The notes below the pieces were generated by a model. That model saw nothing but the letters and a program-made list of their open reading frames with translations, made no database searches and had not been told where the DNA came from. This document shows positions 47,265-57,490 of a stretch of 64,000 bases of DNA, one piece after another. Source of the DNA: Sporisorium sorghi (taxonomy: Eukaryota > Basidiomycota > Ustilaginomycetes > Ustilaginales > Ustilaginaceae); the NCBI GenBank assembly GCA_023212695.1, contig JALCCG010000066.1, forward strand, positions 26,688 through 90,687, in the 5' to 3' direction. The stretch's first letter is position 1, and each line of letters starts with the position of its first letter. Both the position numbers and the translations under genes were made by a program.

Positions 47265-47287
47265 GAAGACTCTCGATCTTTCTGGAT
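47265..47287. promoter_or_regulatory. Heat-shock-element-like array, five units
   Basis: GAA-CTC-GAT-TTC-GAT in strict 5-bp phase, two exact units and three with one mismatch each. It lies about 280 bp upstream of the TATA box. Confidence 0.45.
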
Positions 47288-47847
47288 GTCGCTATTGACG
47301 TGAGGTGTGGGACCGTTGCGAAGGAGAGCAGCTCTTTGAGTCAGCGTGGTTGACAGCTGCTCGCTTTGACTCTCTGGCAGCTGAGAGCAATTTCTAGACG
47401 CTTCTACAGCGCTCTAGCGCTTTCCTCTGCTCTGATGCCCCAATCTGAGATTTCGAGGTTTTTATTTTTATTTTCATTTTTTATTTTTATTTTCGTCATT
47501 GGTCTTCATCAACGACGACTCTCTTTGACCGCCATCGATGCCAACCTTGCCGTTTGTGCTCGAGCCCACGCCCACGCAACTCAAGGTGACATTCTCGCTC
47601 GTTTTGCTTTCCCACAACCAAGTTGCTTTCCCACCAGTTGCTTTCCCACGACCAGTTGCTTCAGCCTGCGCTTTCGCCCACCTTCCACAGCAATCGTGAG
47701 GCATCTTCGATCTTCGTGACTGACTTCCAAGCAAGCGGACGACTGACGAGGAAAGAGCTCTCGGCCTCTAAGAATTGCATTGCGTGTTGCGATCGATACA
47801 GAAGAAGAAGAGTCTAGAGAAAAAAAAAACCCCCAAGTGCTCTGCGC

Positions 47848-50800
47848 TCAGACGTCAAAATAGCCCGAGCTATCGATGACCACATGGCAGTGCGGGCAGA
47901 AGCGCAACTGTGCTGCAAACTCGCCGTGCGCTGCGGCACAGGCGCCACAAAAGAGCCCGCCGCAGCCGGCGCAGCTCTTGCGCGACTCGAGCATACCGAA
48001 GCGCTTGCCGCAGCTCGCGTTCATGCAGTGCGACGAGAACGCATCCGGCACGCCTACCGCTTCGCCCACCAACGTCCACTGGTACAGCCGCCCGTGCTCG
48101 TCGCCGGTGAGGATCATCTTGGGGGTGGTAGAGATCGCTGTGATCAGCGGGCGGGTGTGGATGTTGTGGCTATTAGTGGTGGCGGCGGCAGCAGCAGCAG
48201 CAGCGCCGGTTTCTGTGCCGAGTCGGTCGTGGTGCTCGAGCACGTGCAAGGGTGCAAGTCGCCATAGAGGCGTTGCGGATGCTCCTGCTTGGTGGTTAGG
48301 GTGGTTGCTGTAGCTTCCTTCTGACGCCAGTCGTCGCTGTTTTTGCTGCTGCTGTTTTGACGCAGATGACGACGGCGATCGACGCAAGCCGACAGACGAC
48401 TCGGTCGACGATGACGATGACGAGGACGACGGGTGCGCCGACACCGCCTCCCACGCGATCACCCTGCCGCGATGTCCCGTCAGCAGCACCGCCAACCGTC
48501 CAACATGATGGTCGCGCTCGAAAAAGCTCAAGCTAGCCACAGGTTCCGATAGATTGGCGCTCGTCGCCAAACATGCCAGCAGTTCGCCATTGATCGACCA
48601 CAAACGCACCTCGGGCCCACTGGCCGTCGCCAGGTGACACGTCTTTTCGTCGATCGCCACCAGGTGCACGCCCGCGTCGTGGCCACGCAGCGTGCGCACG
48701 TACGTGCCTCGGTTCAAGTCCCACACAATCGCAGTGCGGTCCTTGGAGCCCGTCAGCACCACGCTCCACGCTGACGACGCTGCGACGCACAGCACTGCGT
48801 CGTCGTGGCCGCGCAGCAGCTTGGACAGCGTCACTTCGCGCTTGGCGCCGTCCAGCTCCCAGATGCTCACCATGCCATCAGAACTGCCGGCCACGATCGA
48901 TTTGGCCCGAGCCTGCGCCAAGCACGTGATGCGGTCCGGCACCATCTGCTCCACCACAGCGAGGGGACGCTTGGTGTCGCGCGAGCTGTACATGCGCAGA
49001 CTGCCATCGAGGTGGTCGGTCGACAGCGAGACGCCCAGCTTGGGCAGGATCAGGTAGTCCTTGGGCGAGGCAAACGCCCGCTCCGGGTGGAAGGGGTAGA
49101 TGAAGTGCACCGCATTCTTGAGCGTGCGGATGGGCGCGATGCTCTGCACAATCAGTCGCGGATGCTCCAGCATCCCGAACCGCTCCGAGGCCGACAGCGA
49201 GACGTGCAGCCTCCGCAACCGCTGCGGATGAGGATGGTGAAACAGCTTCGACGGCGTCTGCCCAAAATTGTGAATGACCTGCGCTGCTGCCTGCCGCTCC
49301 ATGGCCGATTCGATCGAATCCAGATCCACTGCGTCCTCGTAGCTGAGCGGATGAAAGACGTTGGTGCTCTCCACCGCCTCGTTGCCGCGCGATCGGTAGC
49401 CGAAGATCAAATCGATCCAATGATGCAGCCGCTGCGAGACGTACTCGGACTCGAGCGCCTCTCGGTGCTTCAACACGAACAGACGCGGGTCGTCCTTGGC
49501 CCATGGAGGCAGCTCGACATCGTCGATCACCTCGCCCGCCTGCGTGATGCCAAAGTTGAACCGATTGGTGTTGCGCAGGAACTCGGGCAGGTAGAAGAAC
49601 TCCGGGATCAACTCGCGCACGTCGCCACGCGACAGCTCGGACGCCGACATCCACGCCTTGCCGATCGAGCCAAACGTGCGATCCGCCAGATCAAAGTTGC
49701 CGCCCTGCAGCGCCATCAGCAACCGCTCAAACGGCCGTGTGCGGATCAGGAAGCCGCACACCGTTGACGCGGTTGAATAGTGCGTGCCATAGTGGAAAGG
49801 CTCCATCTCCACCTCTTGCAGCTGGACGTAGCGATCCTCGAACTCCTTTCGTCGGATGGGCGATTGCGCTCCCATCGGCAGTTCGAGCTTTCGGAAGCTG
49901 GCAGGGTCTTCGAGGTTGAGCTCGTCGCTCGAGTAGTCGGCCAATACCCACGGAAAGCAAGGGAACTGCGTCAGATCGTTCATCGATCGACCCGCCAGAG
50001 TGTTCAGAGCCATGAGATAGGCAAAGTTGCTCATGCGTCCTTCTCGCCATGCCGTCGTCATGGCTCCCCAGCTGGACGTCCGACCCAGCACCGCTCCAGC
50101 CAGCCTCGAGCCAAGACCAGACGGAGAGGCAGCCGACGATGACGATGACGACGATCCACCCCCTCCTCCGCCTCTTTCTCGGATCGCTTCTCGCATGCCT
50201 TCGGCAGCGGCTACGGCGGAAGGCGCCCGGATCTGCAATTCTCGATGCATCTTTTGCGCCGTGGCCGTCTCTGGACAGACGAGCAGGCAGCTCTGTCCGT
50301 CTTCGAAGAAGATCTCGACCGCCGTGCGGCGATGCAGCCACGAGCGGCGATGGCAGATCTGCACCGTCGACCAGGCCCACTTGCGTGTCTGCGCGTCACC
50401 TTCGAGATCGCGGATGAGGTCCGACGGCTTGGACGCATCGCCTGCCAGCGTCGCCATGACCAGCGTGTCGCGCTCCTCGGCCGGCGCCTCCCATACGTTG
50501 ATCAGCTCGCCGTTGGGTCGCTGGAAGTAGTCGTCCATCAAGTAGACGCAGAGCTTACCGAGGATCAGCAGACATCCTCTGGACTCGATGCCCACGACGC
50601 GTGAAGTGTTGAACACCGCTTCGATCACGTCGCCCCGCTCGAGGGAGCGCAGCACTCGGCGGTACTTGTCTTCATGGAACGACTCGCCCGACGTCTCGGC
50701 GGCCACAGCGCTTGTGGCGTCGATTGTTGCAGTAGACGCTGCCTTGCCCGCTTGAACAACGTCGCCGGGGCTGTCCAAGGCGTTAGAGGACGGCAAAGAC

Positions 50801-53800
50801 ATGATGTGATCGTTGTCGACCATCGAAGCGTCGGCACTGCCCCAGGAATCGCCGTGCAAGCCCATCTTTGGCGACGCGACCGAGGACGGAGCCGCGGGCT
50901 CGGGCTCCGCAAGTTGAGGTGCAACCACATCCGTCGATCGAACCGCAGACTCGTCCAACAGCTGCAGCTTGAGCCGGATCCGGTCAGGTCCCTCGGTCGG
51001 ATCCAGGCGCCACAGGCCTTTGCTTGTCCTTTGGTCCCTGTCAGGAGCGACAGTGCTGGCAAGCAGCGCTCGCTCACGCGTGAGACCCGTTTGAAGTTCA
51101 CGCCACTGCATGCTGGCGAACGTCTGCATCTCGTGCAGGTCGTTGACGAATTTGGATCTGCGCACGTTCTCGGCCTCGACCAGGCTCGTGTGCCACGCGA
51201 TCATGCGGTTCTCGGTGCTGGTCACCACCTGCTCGCGCGTGTCGACGCGGCGGAGTGAATCGTGCAGCTGTTGCAGACGCTCCATGTGGGCCGCTGCCTT
51301 CAGAGTCTCTCGGCTTTTGGAGATGCTGTTCCAGGCCGCATCGTACACGAGACCGTTTTGCTGAGACGACTTCTCTCGATTCTCGTCGGATGCTTCACCG
51401 TCGATCGGGAGGGCGTGCCTCTGCTGCGACGCGTTGAAAGCAGCCATGGGCTCGCCTTCGACGACAGCTGGTCGGGCCAATGCTAAAAGATTGAAGAGGG
51501 TGAACGTCTTCACGTGGGCGTCTGCAGCCACCTCTTGATCCGGTTCAGCGGTGCAGGATTGCAACACGTGGAGCAGCCGATTCACGAGACACTCGAAGAA
51601 GGTGCGATCCTGGTTGGCCGGATGCAAGATCACGTCTTGGCTCTGCAGCACCTCATCGAGCGTCTGGACGTGTCGGTCCTCGTTGGCAAGTCGAAGGAGG
51701 AGGATGCGGTTGAGGCTCATATACAGTGTCGCTGCGGCGCGACCGCCCTGTCGAGCATTGCCGTCAGACGTCTTCAGAAGGGCCCGCAGCAAGTTGAGTG
51801 CAGCCGCGTACAGCTGGTGCTCCAGGTTGGCATTGCCAGAGAGGATCTCTTCCGAAGCTGTCTCGATAAAGAGGGCGATGAACTCGGCAGAGACGACTGC
51901 TTGACGCGGCTGTTTTGCAATGACTCGTCGCAGCTTTCGCGTGGTCTCGGCGAGCAGGGCGCAGCGGAAGACGGTCTGTTGCGCCAAGTCGGTGGGCGGC
52001 AGTGCCTGGTCGATAGCCGATAAGATGGCGATCGAATGGGTCGAGAGCAGCGAATCAGCAGCGAGCTGGGCTAGCAGGCCGAGCAACGACTCGGCCATGC
52101 CATGGACACCCTCCTGAGGAGACACCGATGCCGACGATGACATGGACGTGCTGTCAGGTCCGAGTGCGGTTGCAACGCTCTTCTTATCGATCGTGCCAGA
52201 TCCACCGATGAAGACAAAGATGCAGTCGATCAGTCCGCGAAGGATGATGGGCGAGAACAGCAGCTCTCTAAAGTCGGCGGATCGATGCCCGTACGCGCAA
52301 AGGAGCTCGGCCGTTTCGTAGAGCATGGCTGTCTGGCTGGATGTTTGTGCCGCTTGCTCCAGCGCTTTGACGTCGACGTTCATCGACTGGCTGCGTTTTC
52401 GCACATGAGTCCGTCGTGCTGTCGTGGTGGGCGCTTCGAGGCTACCAGATGCAGCATTGGCTGGCGCTGCAGCCGTGGTCGAAATGTGCTCCGCCGTCAC
52501 GGACGGCCGCGGCGGAAGCAGCCGGAACCGACCATTTTGAGGACCGTTCTGCTTTGCTGCTGTGTCGCGCATGCCTTCTTTGAGGCAAGAAAGAATGGCT
52601 CGTAGAACAGGAGCGCAAAAGACGGCCATCACGTCGCCCTGGTCACGAGGCAGAGGCACCAGCGTCGACAGGGGCGGGCTCGGCTGCTGCACTTCGAGGC
52701 CAAAGAGCACCGACCAAAGGATGGGCAGCAGAGACGGAATGGACCAGAAGCGGGGCAAGAGCCGCTCGAGCACCTTGAAGCCACCCGAAGTGCTGAGGCG
52801 TTGGGCGTAGCCGAGCTGAGGCAGCAGCAAAAGGCGGGCGAGGATGTGCAGCGCGAGTTCGGCGGCTCGTCGCTCAGCTCGTGGGTGGAAGAACAAGAGC
52901 AGCCATTTGACGTTGACGGCGTCGGCAAAGCGCATCAGATGGCTGCGACGCTCGCGCAACAGATCCGTCAGGAGTTCGAAGATGGAAAGCGCTTGCTGAG
53001 TAGCTCGTGATGCGTCTACTTGGTCGAGATCGGTAGCTGTCCGAGCGCTCGCTTCTGAATCGACGCTGACTGTTACGCTGACAGCATTCTCGGCCACGCG
53101 ACGCGAGTCCATCGTCGCCGCGCGCTGCGGCTTGGGTCTCGACGGTGTCAGAGACGACGAGGAGGATGACGAGATCGAAGGCTTCTCAGCAGGCGCTGCT
53201 GAGGTGCGACACAGTTGCGAGGCCAAGTACGATGTGACGATGCGCACGGAAGCATCAGAAAATGAAGAGGCCAGCAGCGCACGCAAAGCATCGGTCAACG
53301 CTGGCGCGAGCTCGGCGGCGTAGACGTTGGATCGGATAGCGTGGACGAGCTTCTTGACGATCTGCATCTTGGCCACGCGCTTGGCATTGAATCTCCGATG
53401 ACGGGATGTGCGGAGAAGCACCTGGAAGTGGGCCAAGTGCCAGCGTTGCAGCTCCAGACTCGTCTGCGACCAGAGCTCAAAGTCGAGCATCACGATGCGA
53501 TAGAGGAAAGGATTGACCAAGAGCGACTCGTCGCGGGCAGGGTTGTCGCCGACATCGATGCCCACCGCGTCGGAGATGACGGCTGCAATCTCGTCGTTGA
53601 ATAAATGTCCCTTATTGTGCAGGAGCGAGCCGAGCACCTCATAGCCTTTGCATCGCTCGACGTCTTCACTCAGACGCCAGGATTGCGAGATGAGCTGCAA
53701 GAAGAGGCGCAGCGTCTTTGCCAGCGTGTCTGATGTTTCCGAGTCGCAGATGAGGCGGAGCAAGATGGCGCAGCCGCCGAGCTTCCAGATCATCTCATCC

Positions 53801-56466
53801 AGAGGCTGCGGCACCAGCAGTGCTGGTTCGCCGTACATCTTCGCTAGGCCAAAGGACGATCCGATGGCCTCACGATTCAATGGTACCGCTTGATTGAGGA
53901 CGACGCGCGAACCTGACCTTTTGGAGGGATCCGAGGCAACAGCAGCAGATCCAGAGGTGGACCGGCTGGCGCTTGCTCCGGACCGATCAAAAGTGGCTGT
54001 ATTGGCGGCGTTGACGACAAAGTACAGACGCTCTTCCGGCACAAGGTCGCTCGCGCGCCCAGCGATGGCAGTGACCAGAGGCAGGTTGGCGAGCTCCTTC
54101 TCGGAGAGCACGGCACCGCTGTTGGATGTGGCTGCAGGTGGTTTGCGGGCGATCTGGTCGAGGCGCAGATTGATGTTGGCGCTGGCTCGGTACGTCAAGA
54201 ATCGACCAAGCGAGTCCTGGGCGTTGCCAGTGTACCGAGGTCCCAACTCGTGGAAGACGAGGGGCAGGTCGTTTGGGACGACATCGTCGATGAGCATGGT
54301 AGGACCGAGAGACCACACCAGCCGATTGGTACGAGATCGCGACAGAGGGTCTTGCGAGGTTTGGATGACTTCGTAGTTGAAGCCAGGCGGAGAGCCAAGC
54401 ACAGCTCGCACGGGGTTGGCAAGGTGGTTTTGGGCAGACGCAGAGGTGGCAGCGCTCCCGCTGTGCGCGGGCCATGGTGCCAGCTTCTCCTCGATCAGCT
54501 CTCCGTCGACAAAGAGTCGGGCGGGGGACATGTGTGCGCCGCCACGCGGATGGAGATGGACAAACACGAGGTGGTATCGCTTGTCGGTGAGGAAGCTGGT
54601 CTTGTTGAAGCGTGTCGGTGGTGATGACGGATGCAAGCTGGTGGCATAGCTCAAATGACCCGTGCCAGGCTCGATGAAGAGCTGGACGTGCAGCGACCTC
54701 TGTGCATCGAAGAGGGTGAGCAGCTCGATGGGCAGGCTGGGCTCGATGCGCTCGATTGAAAAGGTGGTGACGAAGGTAAAACCTCTGGCTGAAGAGGAAG
54801 GCGGGAAAGGGCGGCGCAGGGTGGAAAAGGCGAGCGAGGCGTGGCCATGCTCGGCCATGCTGAAGAGGACTGTGTTGGGCTCTTGCGAAGTGTTGGCGAC
54901 GTCGAGAAGCAAGTCGAGCACGCGTTCGCGGTCGTCGTCTGCCAGTAGCTCAGCCGCGCTTGATGATGAAGCAGCCATTGTCAAGTAGACGAAAAGTCTT
55001 CGACCGTCCTTGTCTGGGATGCCCGCCGCAGCATAGAGGTGCCGGAGGATTCGAGCGAGAAGATCACGGTATTGGAGCGCGCCAACGCGCGTGTCCGGCT
55101 CCTTCTCGTTCTGGCTTTGGGTGGTGGGGCTATCTGGCGAGGGCGTGGAGCGGTTCTGAAGTCTCGCCGCCGAGATGGACGACGGTATGGATCGTGTCGC
55201 GTGTGTGTCGTCGGGTGGTAAGATTGCATCGAGCAAGACGGTGGTGAGAGCGACGCTAGCAAGCGCCGACTGATTGCGCCTGTTCGAGGATACGAGCCGC
55301 AGGAGGACGTGCAACACGATTTGCACTCCGATCGAGTCGAGCGAGTCGACGTTGCTATCCTGGTGTATTTGCGAGATCCTTCGGAAGAGGAGTTGAAGCA
55401 TGATGCGAACGGCGTGGGGAAAGACGAGGCTGGGCACGGGCGTCCATTGATCTTTGATTCTAGATGCGAGCAGGTCTTCGGTGGCAAGAGTCGATGAGGT
55501 GGGCTGCGTCTCTGCGGTCGCGGAGGAATGGTCTGCGAGGAAGCGACGAGTCGAGACGATGCGTCCTGCGTAGGTGGAAACATCAGCCAAAGCGAGGCCG
55601 AGCAGCGAGCCAAAGGCGTGATCAGCCGGAATAGGTCCATTGGCTGCGATCTCGACAGCTGCCAGCAGACTGTTCCATCCTACGGTCGCTTCGAAAGCTT
55701 TGAGGTTGAGAGGATGCTGGACGAGTGATGCCGATAGGATCGAGAGGGCAAGCTTGAAGATCTCGACTTGGAGGGCTGCGTGGTCCTCTGCTTCAGATGG
55801 CGCCTGCGTACCATCGAGTGTCGAGATGAGCTGGACGACGACAAGGAAGCCGCCAGCCTGGCGAAAGTCGTCGCGGTAGGTATGCGCTCGAGCGGGAGCT
55901 GAGGTGGAGGTGCCCTCGACGAGCAGACGGTGGAGGTGGCCGCCAAGATGGAGCTTGGTCTGCAGGTCGGTAGGAGAGCATCTATGAAGCGCTTCAAGGA
56001 CCGAAAGGAGCTGATCACGGTCGAGCGATCGAGACGAGGTATCGCGGAAAGGGTCGGAAGCGTTGATAGGCGGCTGTTGGGTCCATAGCGACGAGGACGA
56101 GGAGGGATGCATGGCGGGACTGTTGGGGTGTGAGCTGCTCATTGGACTGCCTACGGACGATTCTGGCATGGGCGATGGGGGCGGAAGCAAGCTGGGCGAG
56201 ACAGTGTTGTCGTTGCTCTGTTGTTGTGGAGGAGACAATGCGGCTTCAGCTGGCCGTGATGGCGACGGCATGCTCGCCTCCTGTGATGTCGATTGCGATT
56301 CCACATTGGAGAAAGTAGCTGGCGTTTCTAGTCCAGCATCACCACTAAGAGGCGAACGCACATCTATGTCCGTCGATGATTTTGAATGCTCGTTGCTAGT
56401 AGAAGGCGTCGAGGATTCCATATTGGTGCTGCCCGCCTGCGGGCTTGAAGGTTTTGCTTGGTTCAT
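47848..56466 (-). CDS. BPH1: BEACH-WD40 protein, Bph1/LYST-like
   Basis: Very large membrane-traffic regulator related to yeast Bph1 and human LYST/ALFY. The 2872-residue frame is uninterrupted. After a disordered N-terminus there is a helical/armadillo-like region with a concanavalin-like insertion near 560-660 (FTFVTTFSIERIEP, KRYHLVFVHLH, ARLFVDGELIEE). The PH-BEACH domain is near 1925-2058 (VVGIESRGCLLILGKLCVYLMD). The BEACH domain runs from about 2143 (NFAYLMALNTLAGRSMNDLTQFPCFPWVLADY) to 2400, with the NFGITQAGEVIDDVELPPWA and YEDAVDLDSIES blocks. WD40 repeats follow (SGSKDRTAIVWDLNRG region, 2520-2640). The last 60 residues form an eight-cysteine FYVE-like finger (CMNASCGKRF..CAGCGGLFCGAC..CPHC). 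Single exon. Confidence 0.95.
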   Translation of the reverse strand: MNQAKPSSPQAGSTNMESSTPSTSNEHSKSSTDIDVRSPLSGDAGLETPATFSNVESQSTSQEASMPSPSRPAEAALSPPQQQSNDNTVSPSLLPPPSPMPESSVGSPMSSSHPNSPAMHPSSSSSLWTQQPPINASDPFRDTSSRSLDRDQLLSVLEALHRCSPTDLQTKLHLGGHLHRLLVEGTSTSAPARAHTYRDDFRQAGGFLVVVQLISTLDGTQAPSEAEDHAALQVEIFKLALSILSASLVQHPLNLKAFEATVGWNSLLAAVEIAANGPIPADHAFGSLLGLALADVSTYAGRIVSTRRFLADHSSATAETQPTSSTLATEDLLASRIKDQWTPVPSLVFPHAVRIMLQLLFRRISQIHQDSNVDSLDSIGVQIVLHVLLRLVSSNRRNQSALASVALTTVLLDAILPPDDTHATRSIPSSISAARLQNRSTPSPDSPTTQSQNEKEPDTRVGALQYRDLLARILRHLYAAAGIPDKDGRRLFVYLTMAASSSSAAELLADDDRERVLDLLLDVANTSQEPNTVLFSMAEHGHASLAFSTLRRPFPPSSSARGFTFVTTFSIERIEPSLPIELLTLFDAQRSLHVQLFIEPGTGHLSYATSLHPSSPPTRFNKTSFLTDKRYHLVFVHLHPRGGAHMSPARLFVDGELIEEKLAPWPAHSGSAATSASAQNHLANPVRAVLGSPPGFNYEVIQTSQDPLSRSRTNRLVWSLGPTMLIDDVVPNDLPLVFHELGPRYTGNAQDSLGRFLTYRASANINLRLDQIARKPPAATSNSGAVLSEKELANLPLVTAIAGRASDLVPEERLYFVVNAANTATFDRSGASASRSTSGSAAVASDPSKRSGSRVVLNQAVPLNREAIGSSFGLAKMYGEPALLVPQPLDEMIWKLGGCAILLRLICDSETSDTLAKTLRLFLQLISQSWRLSEDVERCKGYEVLGSLLHNKGHLFNDEIAAVISDAVGIDVGDNPARDESLLVNPFLYRIVMLDFELWSQTSLELQRWHLAHFQVLLRTSRHRRFNAKRVAKMQIVKKLVHAIRSNVYAAELAPALTDALRALLASSFSDASVRIVTSYLASQLCRTSAAPAEKPSISSSSSSSLTPSRPKPQRAATMDSRRVAENAVSVTVSVDSEASARTATDLDQVDASRATQQALSIFELLTDLLRERRSHLMRFADAVNVKWLLLFFHPRAERRAAELALHILARLLLLPQLGYAQRLSTSGGFKVLERLLPRFWSIPSLLPILWSVLFGLEVQQPSPPLSTLVPLPRDQGDVMAVFCAPVLRAILSCLKEGMRDTAAKQNGPQNGRFRLLPPRPSVTAEHISTTAAAPANAASGSLEAPTTTARRTHVRKRSQSMNVDVKALEQAAQTSSQTAMLYETAELLCAYGHRSADFRELLFSPIILRGLIDCIFVFIGGSGTIDKKSVATALGPDSTSMSSSASVSPQEGVHGMAESLLGLLAQLAADSLLSTHSIAILSAIDQALPPTDLAQQTVFRCALLAETTRKLRRVIAKQPRQAVVSAEFIALFIETASEEILSGNANLEHQLYAAALNLLRALLKTSDGNARQGGRAAATLYMSLNRILLLRLANEDRHVQTLDEVLQSQDVILHPANQDRTFFECLVNRLLHVLQSCTAEPDQEVAADAHVKTFTLFNLLALARPAVVEGEPMAAFNASQQRHALPIDGEASDENREKSSQQNGLVYDAAWNSISKSRETLKAAAHMERLQQLHDSLRRVDTREQVVTSTENRMIAWHTSLVEAENVRRSKFVNDLHEMQTFASMQWRELQTGLTRERALLASTVAPDRDQRTSKGLWRLDPTEGPDRIRLKLQLLDESAVRSTDVVAPQLAEPEPAAPSSVASPKMGLHGDSWGSADASMVDNDHIMSLPSSNALDSPGDVVQAGKAASTATIDATSAVAAETSGESFHEDKYRRVLRSLERGDVIEAVFNTSRVVGIESRGCLLILGKLCVYLMDDYFQRPNGELINVWEAPAEERDTLVMATLAGDASKPSDLIRDLEGDAQTRKWAWSTVQICHRRSWLHRRTAVEIFFEDGQSCLLVCPETATAQKMHRELQIRAPSAVAAAEGMREAIRERGGGGGGSSSSSSSAASPSGLGSRLAGAVLGRTSSWGAMTTAWREGRMSNFAYLMALNTLAGRSMNDLTQFPCFPWVLADYSSDELNLEDPASFRKLELPMGAQSPIRRKEFEDRYVQLQEVEMEPFHYGTHYSTASTVCGFLIRTRPFERLLMALQGGNFDLADRTFGSIGKAWMSASELSRGDVRELIPEFFYLPEFLRNTNRFNFGITQAGEVIDDVELPPWAKDDPRLFVLKHREALESEYVSQRLHHWIDLIFGYRSRGNEAVESTNVFHPLSYEDAVDLDSIESAMERQAAAQVIHNFGQTPSKLFHHPHPQRLRRLHVSLSASERFGMLEHPRLIVQSIAPIRTLKNAVHFIYPFHPERAFASPKDYLILPKLGVSLSTDHLDGSLRMYSSRDTKRPLAVVEQMVPDRITCLAQARAKSIVAGSSDGMVSIWELDGAKREVTLSKLLRGHDDAVLCVAASSAWSVVLTGSKDRTAIVWDLNRGTYVRTLRGHDAGVHLVAIDEKTCHLATASGPEVRLWSINGELLACLATSANLSEPVASLSFFERDHHVGRLAVLLTGHRGRVIAWEAVSAHPSSSSSSSSTESSVGLRRSPSSSASKQQQQKQRRLASEGSYSNHPNHQAGASATPLWRLAPLHVLEHHDRLGTETGAAAAAAAATTNSHNIHTRPLITAISTTPKMILTGDEHGRLYQWTLVGEAVGVPDAFSSHCMNASCGKRFGMLESRKSCAGCGGLFCGACAAAHGEFAAQLRFCPHCHVVIDSSGYFDV

Positions 56467-57490
56467 GGCGTATGCTCTTGACGCACGCTCTCGCTGCTCG
56501 ATGCCGCAGCTGGTGGGGGCACAGCCGGTGCTTAGGGCCGAGTCGATGCAGAGTGGCTTGGCAAGCGTGCCATATCCTTGAATGTTGGGGCTTCAAGGGT
56601 ATCGAGAAAAGTCTATGCAGGCGATTCCATCTGCTCTTGCGTTGAGTTTCCGTCGATGAGCGCCTTTTGCTGCCTATGGAGGAACGATGCAGCGATGGTG
56701 ACGAATGCAGCTGCTTCTATAGAAAGTGGGTTTTCCGATCGAATGCACAGCCTCGTCGGGGCTGAGCCGCTTCTGTGATCTTAGCAAAAGGTGATGATGT
56801 CGAGAAAGACGAACCAGTGGCGGCCGAGCCGAGCTTACTTTCTTTGTCTATGCAGCCAGCGCGAGGGTCCAGCGAATCGCCTTGGAAAAGTAACACACAC
56901 ACACACACACGCTGATGACTGCGCTCCTTTGCCTCAAAGAGTGTTGCTTCGGCAGCAGATCCGAGTGTGTGTGGCCCCTGCACAAAAAGCAAAAAAGCGC
57001 ACTGCTCTCTCTCTCTCTCTCTCTTCCTCTCGGCAACTTGAACCTTGTTGTTGTTGTTGTTGTTGTTGTTTTTTTTTTTTTTTTTTTTTTTTTTTCACCG
57101 GCGGGCCTTTGTTCGACTGATTACTCTCGGCCTCTTACGCTCGCACTGCAGACTGCGTACACGAGACAGAGCTCAACGCAAGTCGACGCTAGCTCGATGC
57201 TAGGATTGCATGTTGGATTAGCGTCTCAACTCAAGTCACCGAGACGTGCTCGCTCAATTCACTCCAGCCAAGCATCTGATGAAGCGGCATTGGAAATGAG
57301 AGAATACAGATGTTGCGAGCGAGAATGAGAGGATAGAAGTGACATGGATGAAACCCTGAGAGAAAAGAGAAAGATGTTATTGTCCAGAGATGGCCGCATC
57401 AGAGACGACAGCGCACCGATAGATGACTTTGATTGCAGCTGAAGCATTCAGAGCTTGGTCTGATCTGGTCCGGTCCGCCTCGGATCCAGA
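56467..57490. other. Intergenic region rich in microsatellites
   Basis: Promoter of BPH1 (minus) and 3' flank of the CSC1-like gene (minus). It contains AC9 (56893-56910), CT10 (57005-57024), TTG8 (57045-57068) and T27 (57069-57095) within 200 bp. No gene. Confidence 0.65.
56893..57095. repeat. Microsatellite cluster (AC)9, (CT)10, (TTG)8, T27
   Basis: Four different simple repeats within 203 bp, the last two directly joined. Confidence 0.95.

Larger units (their letters stand above)
46852..47847. other. Promoter region of small heat-shock gene and BPH1 3' flank
   Basis: One kilobase without a gene. It contains the TATA box and HSE-like arrays listed separately, a G14 run (46953-46966) and TTTTTATTTTTATTTTC-type sequence near 47459-47494. 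Confidence 0.55.
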
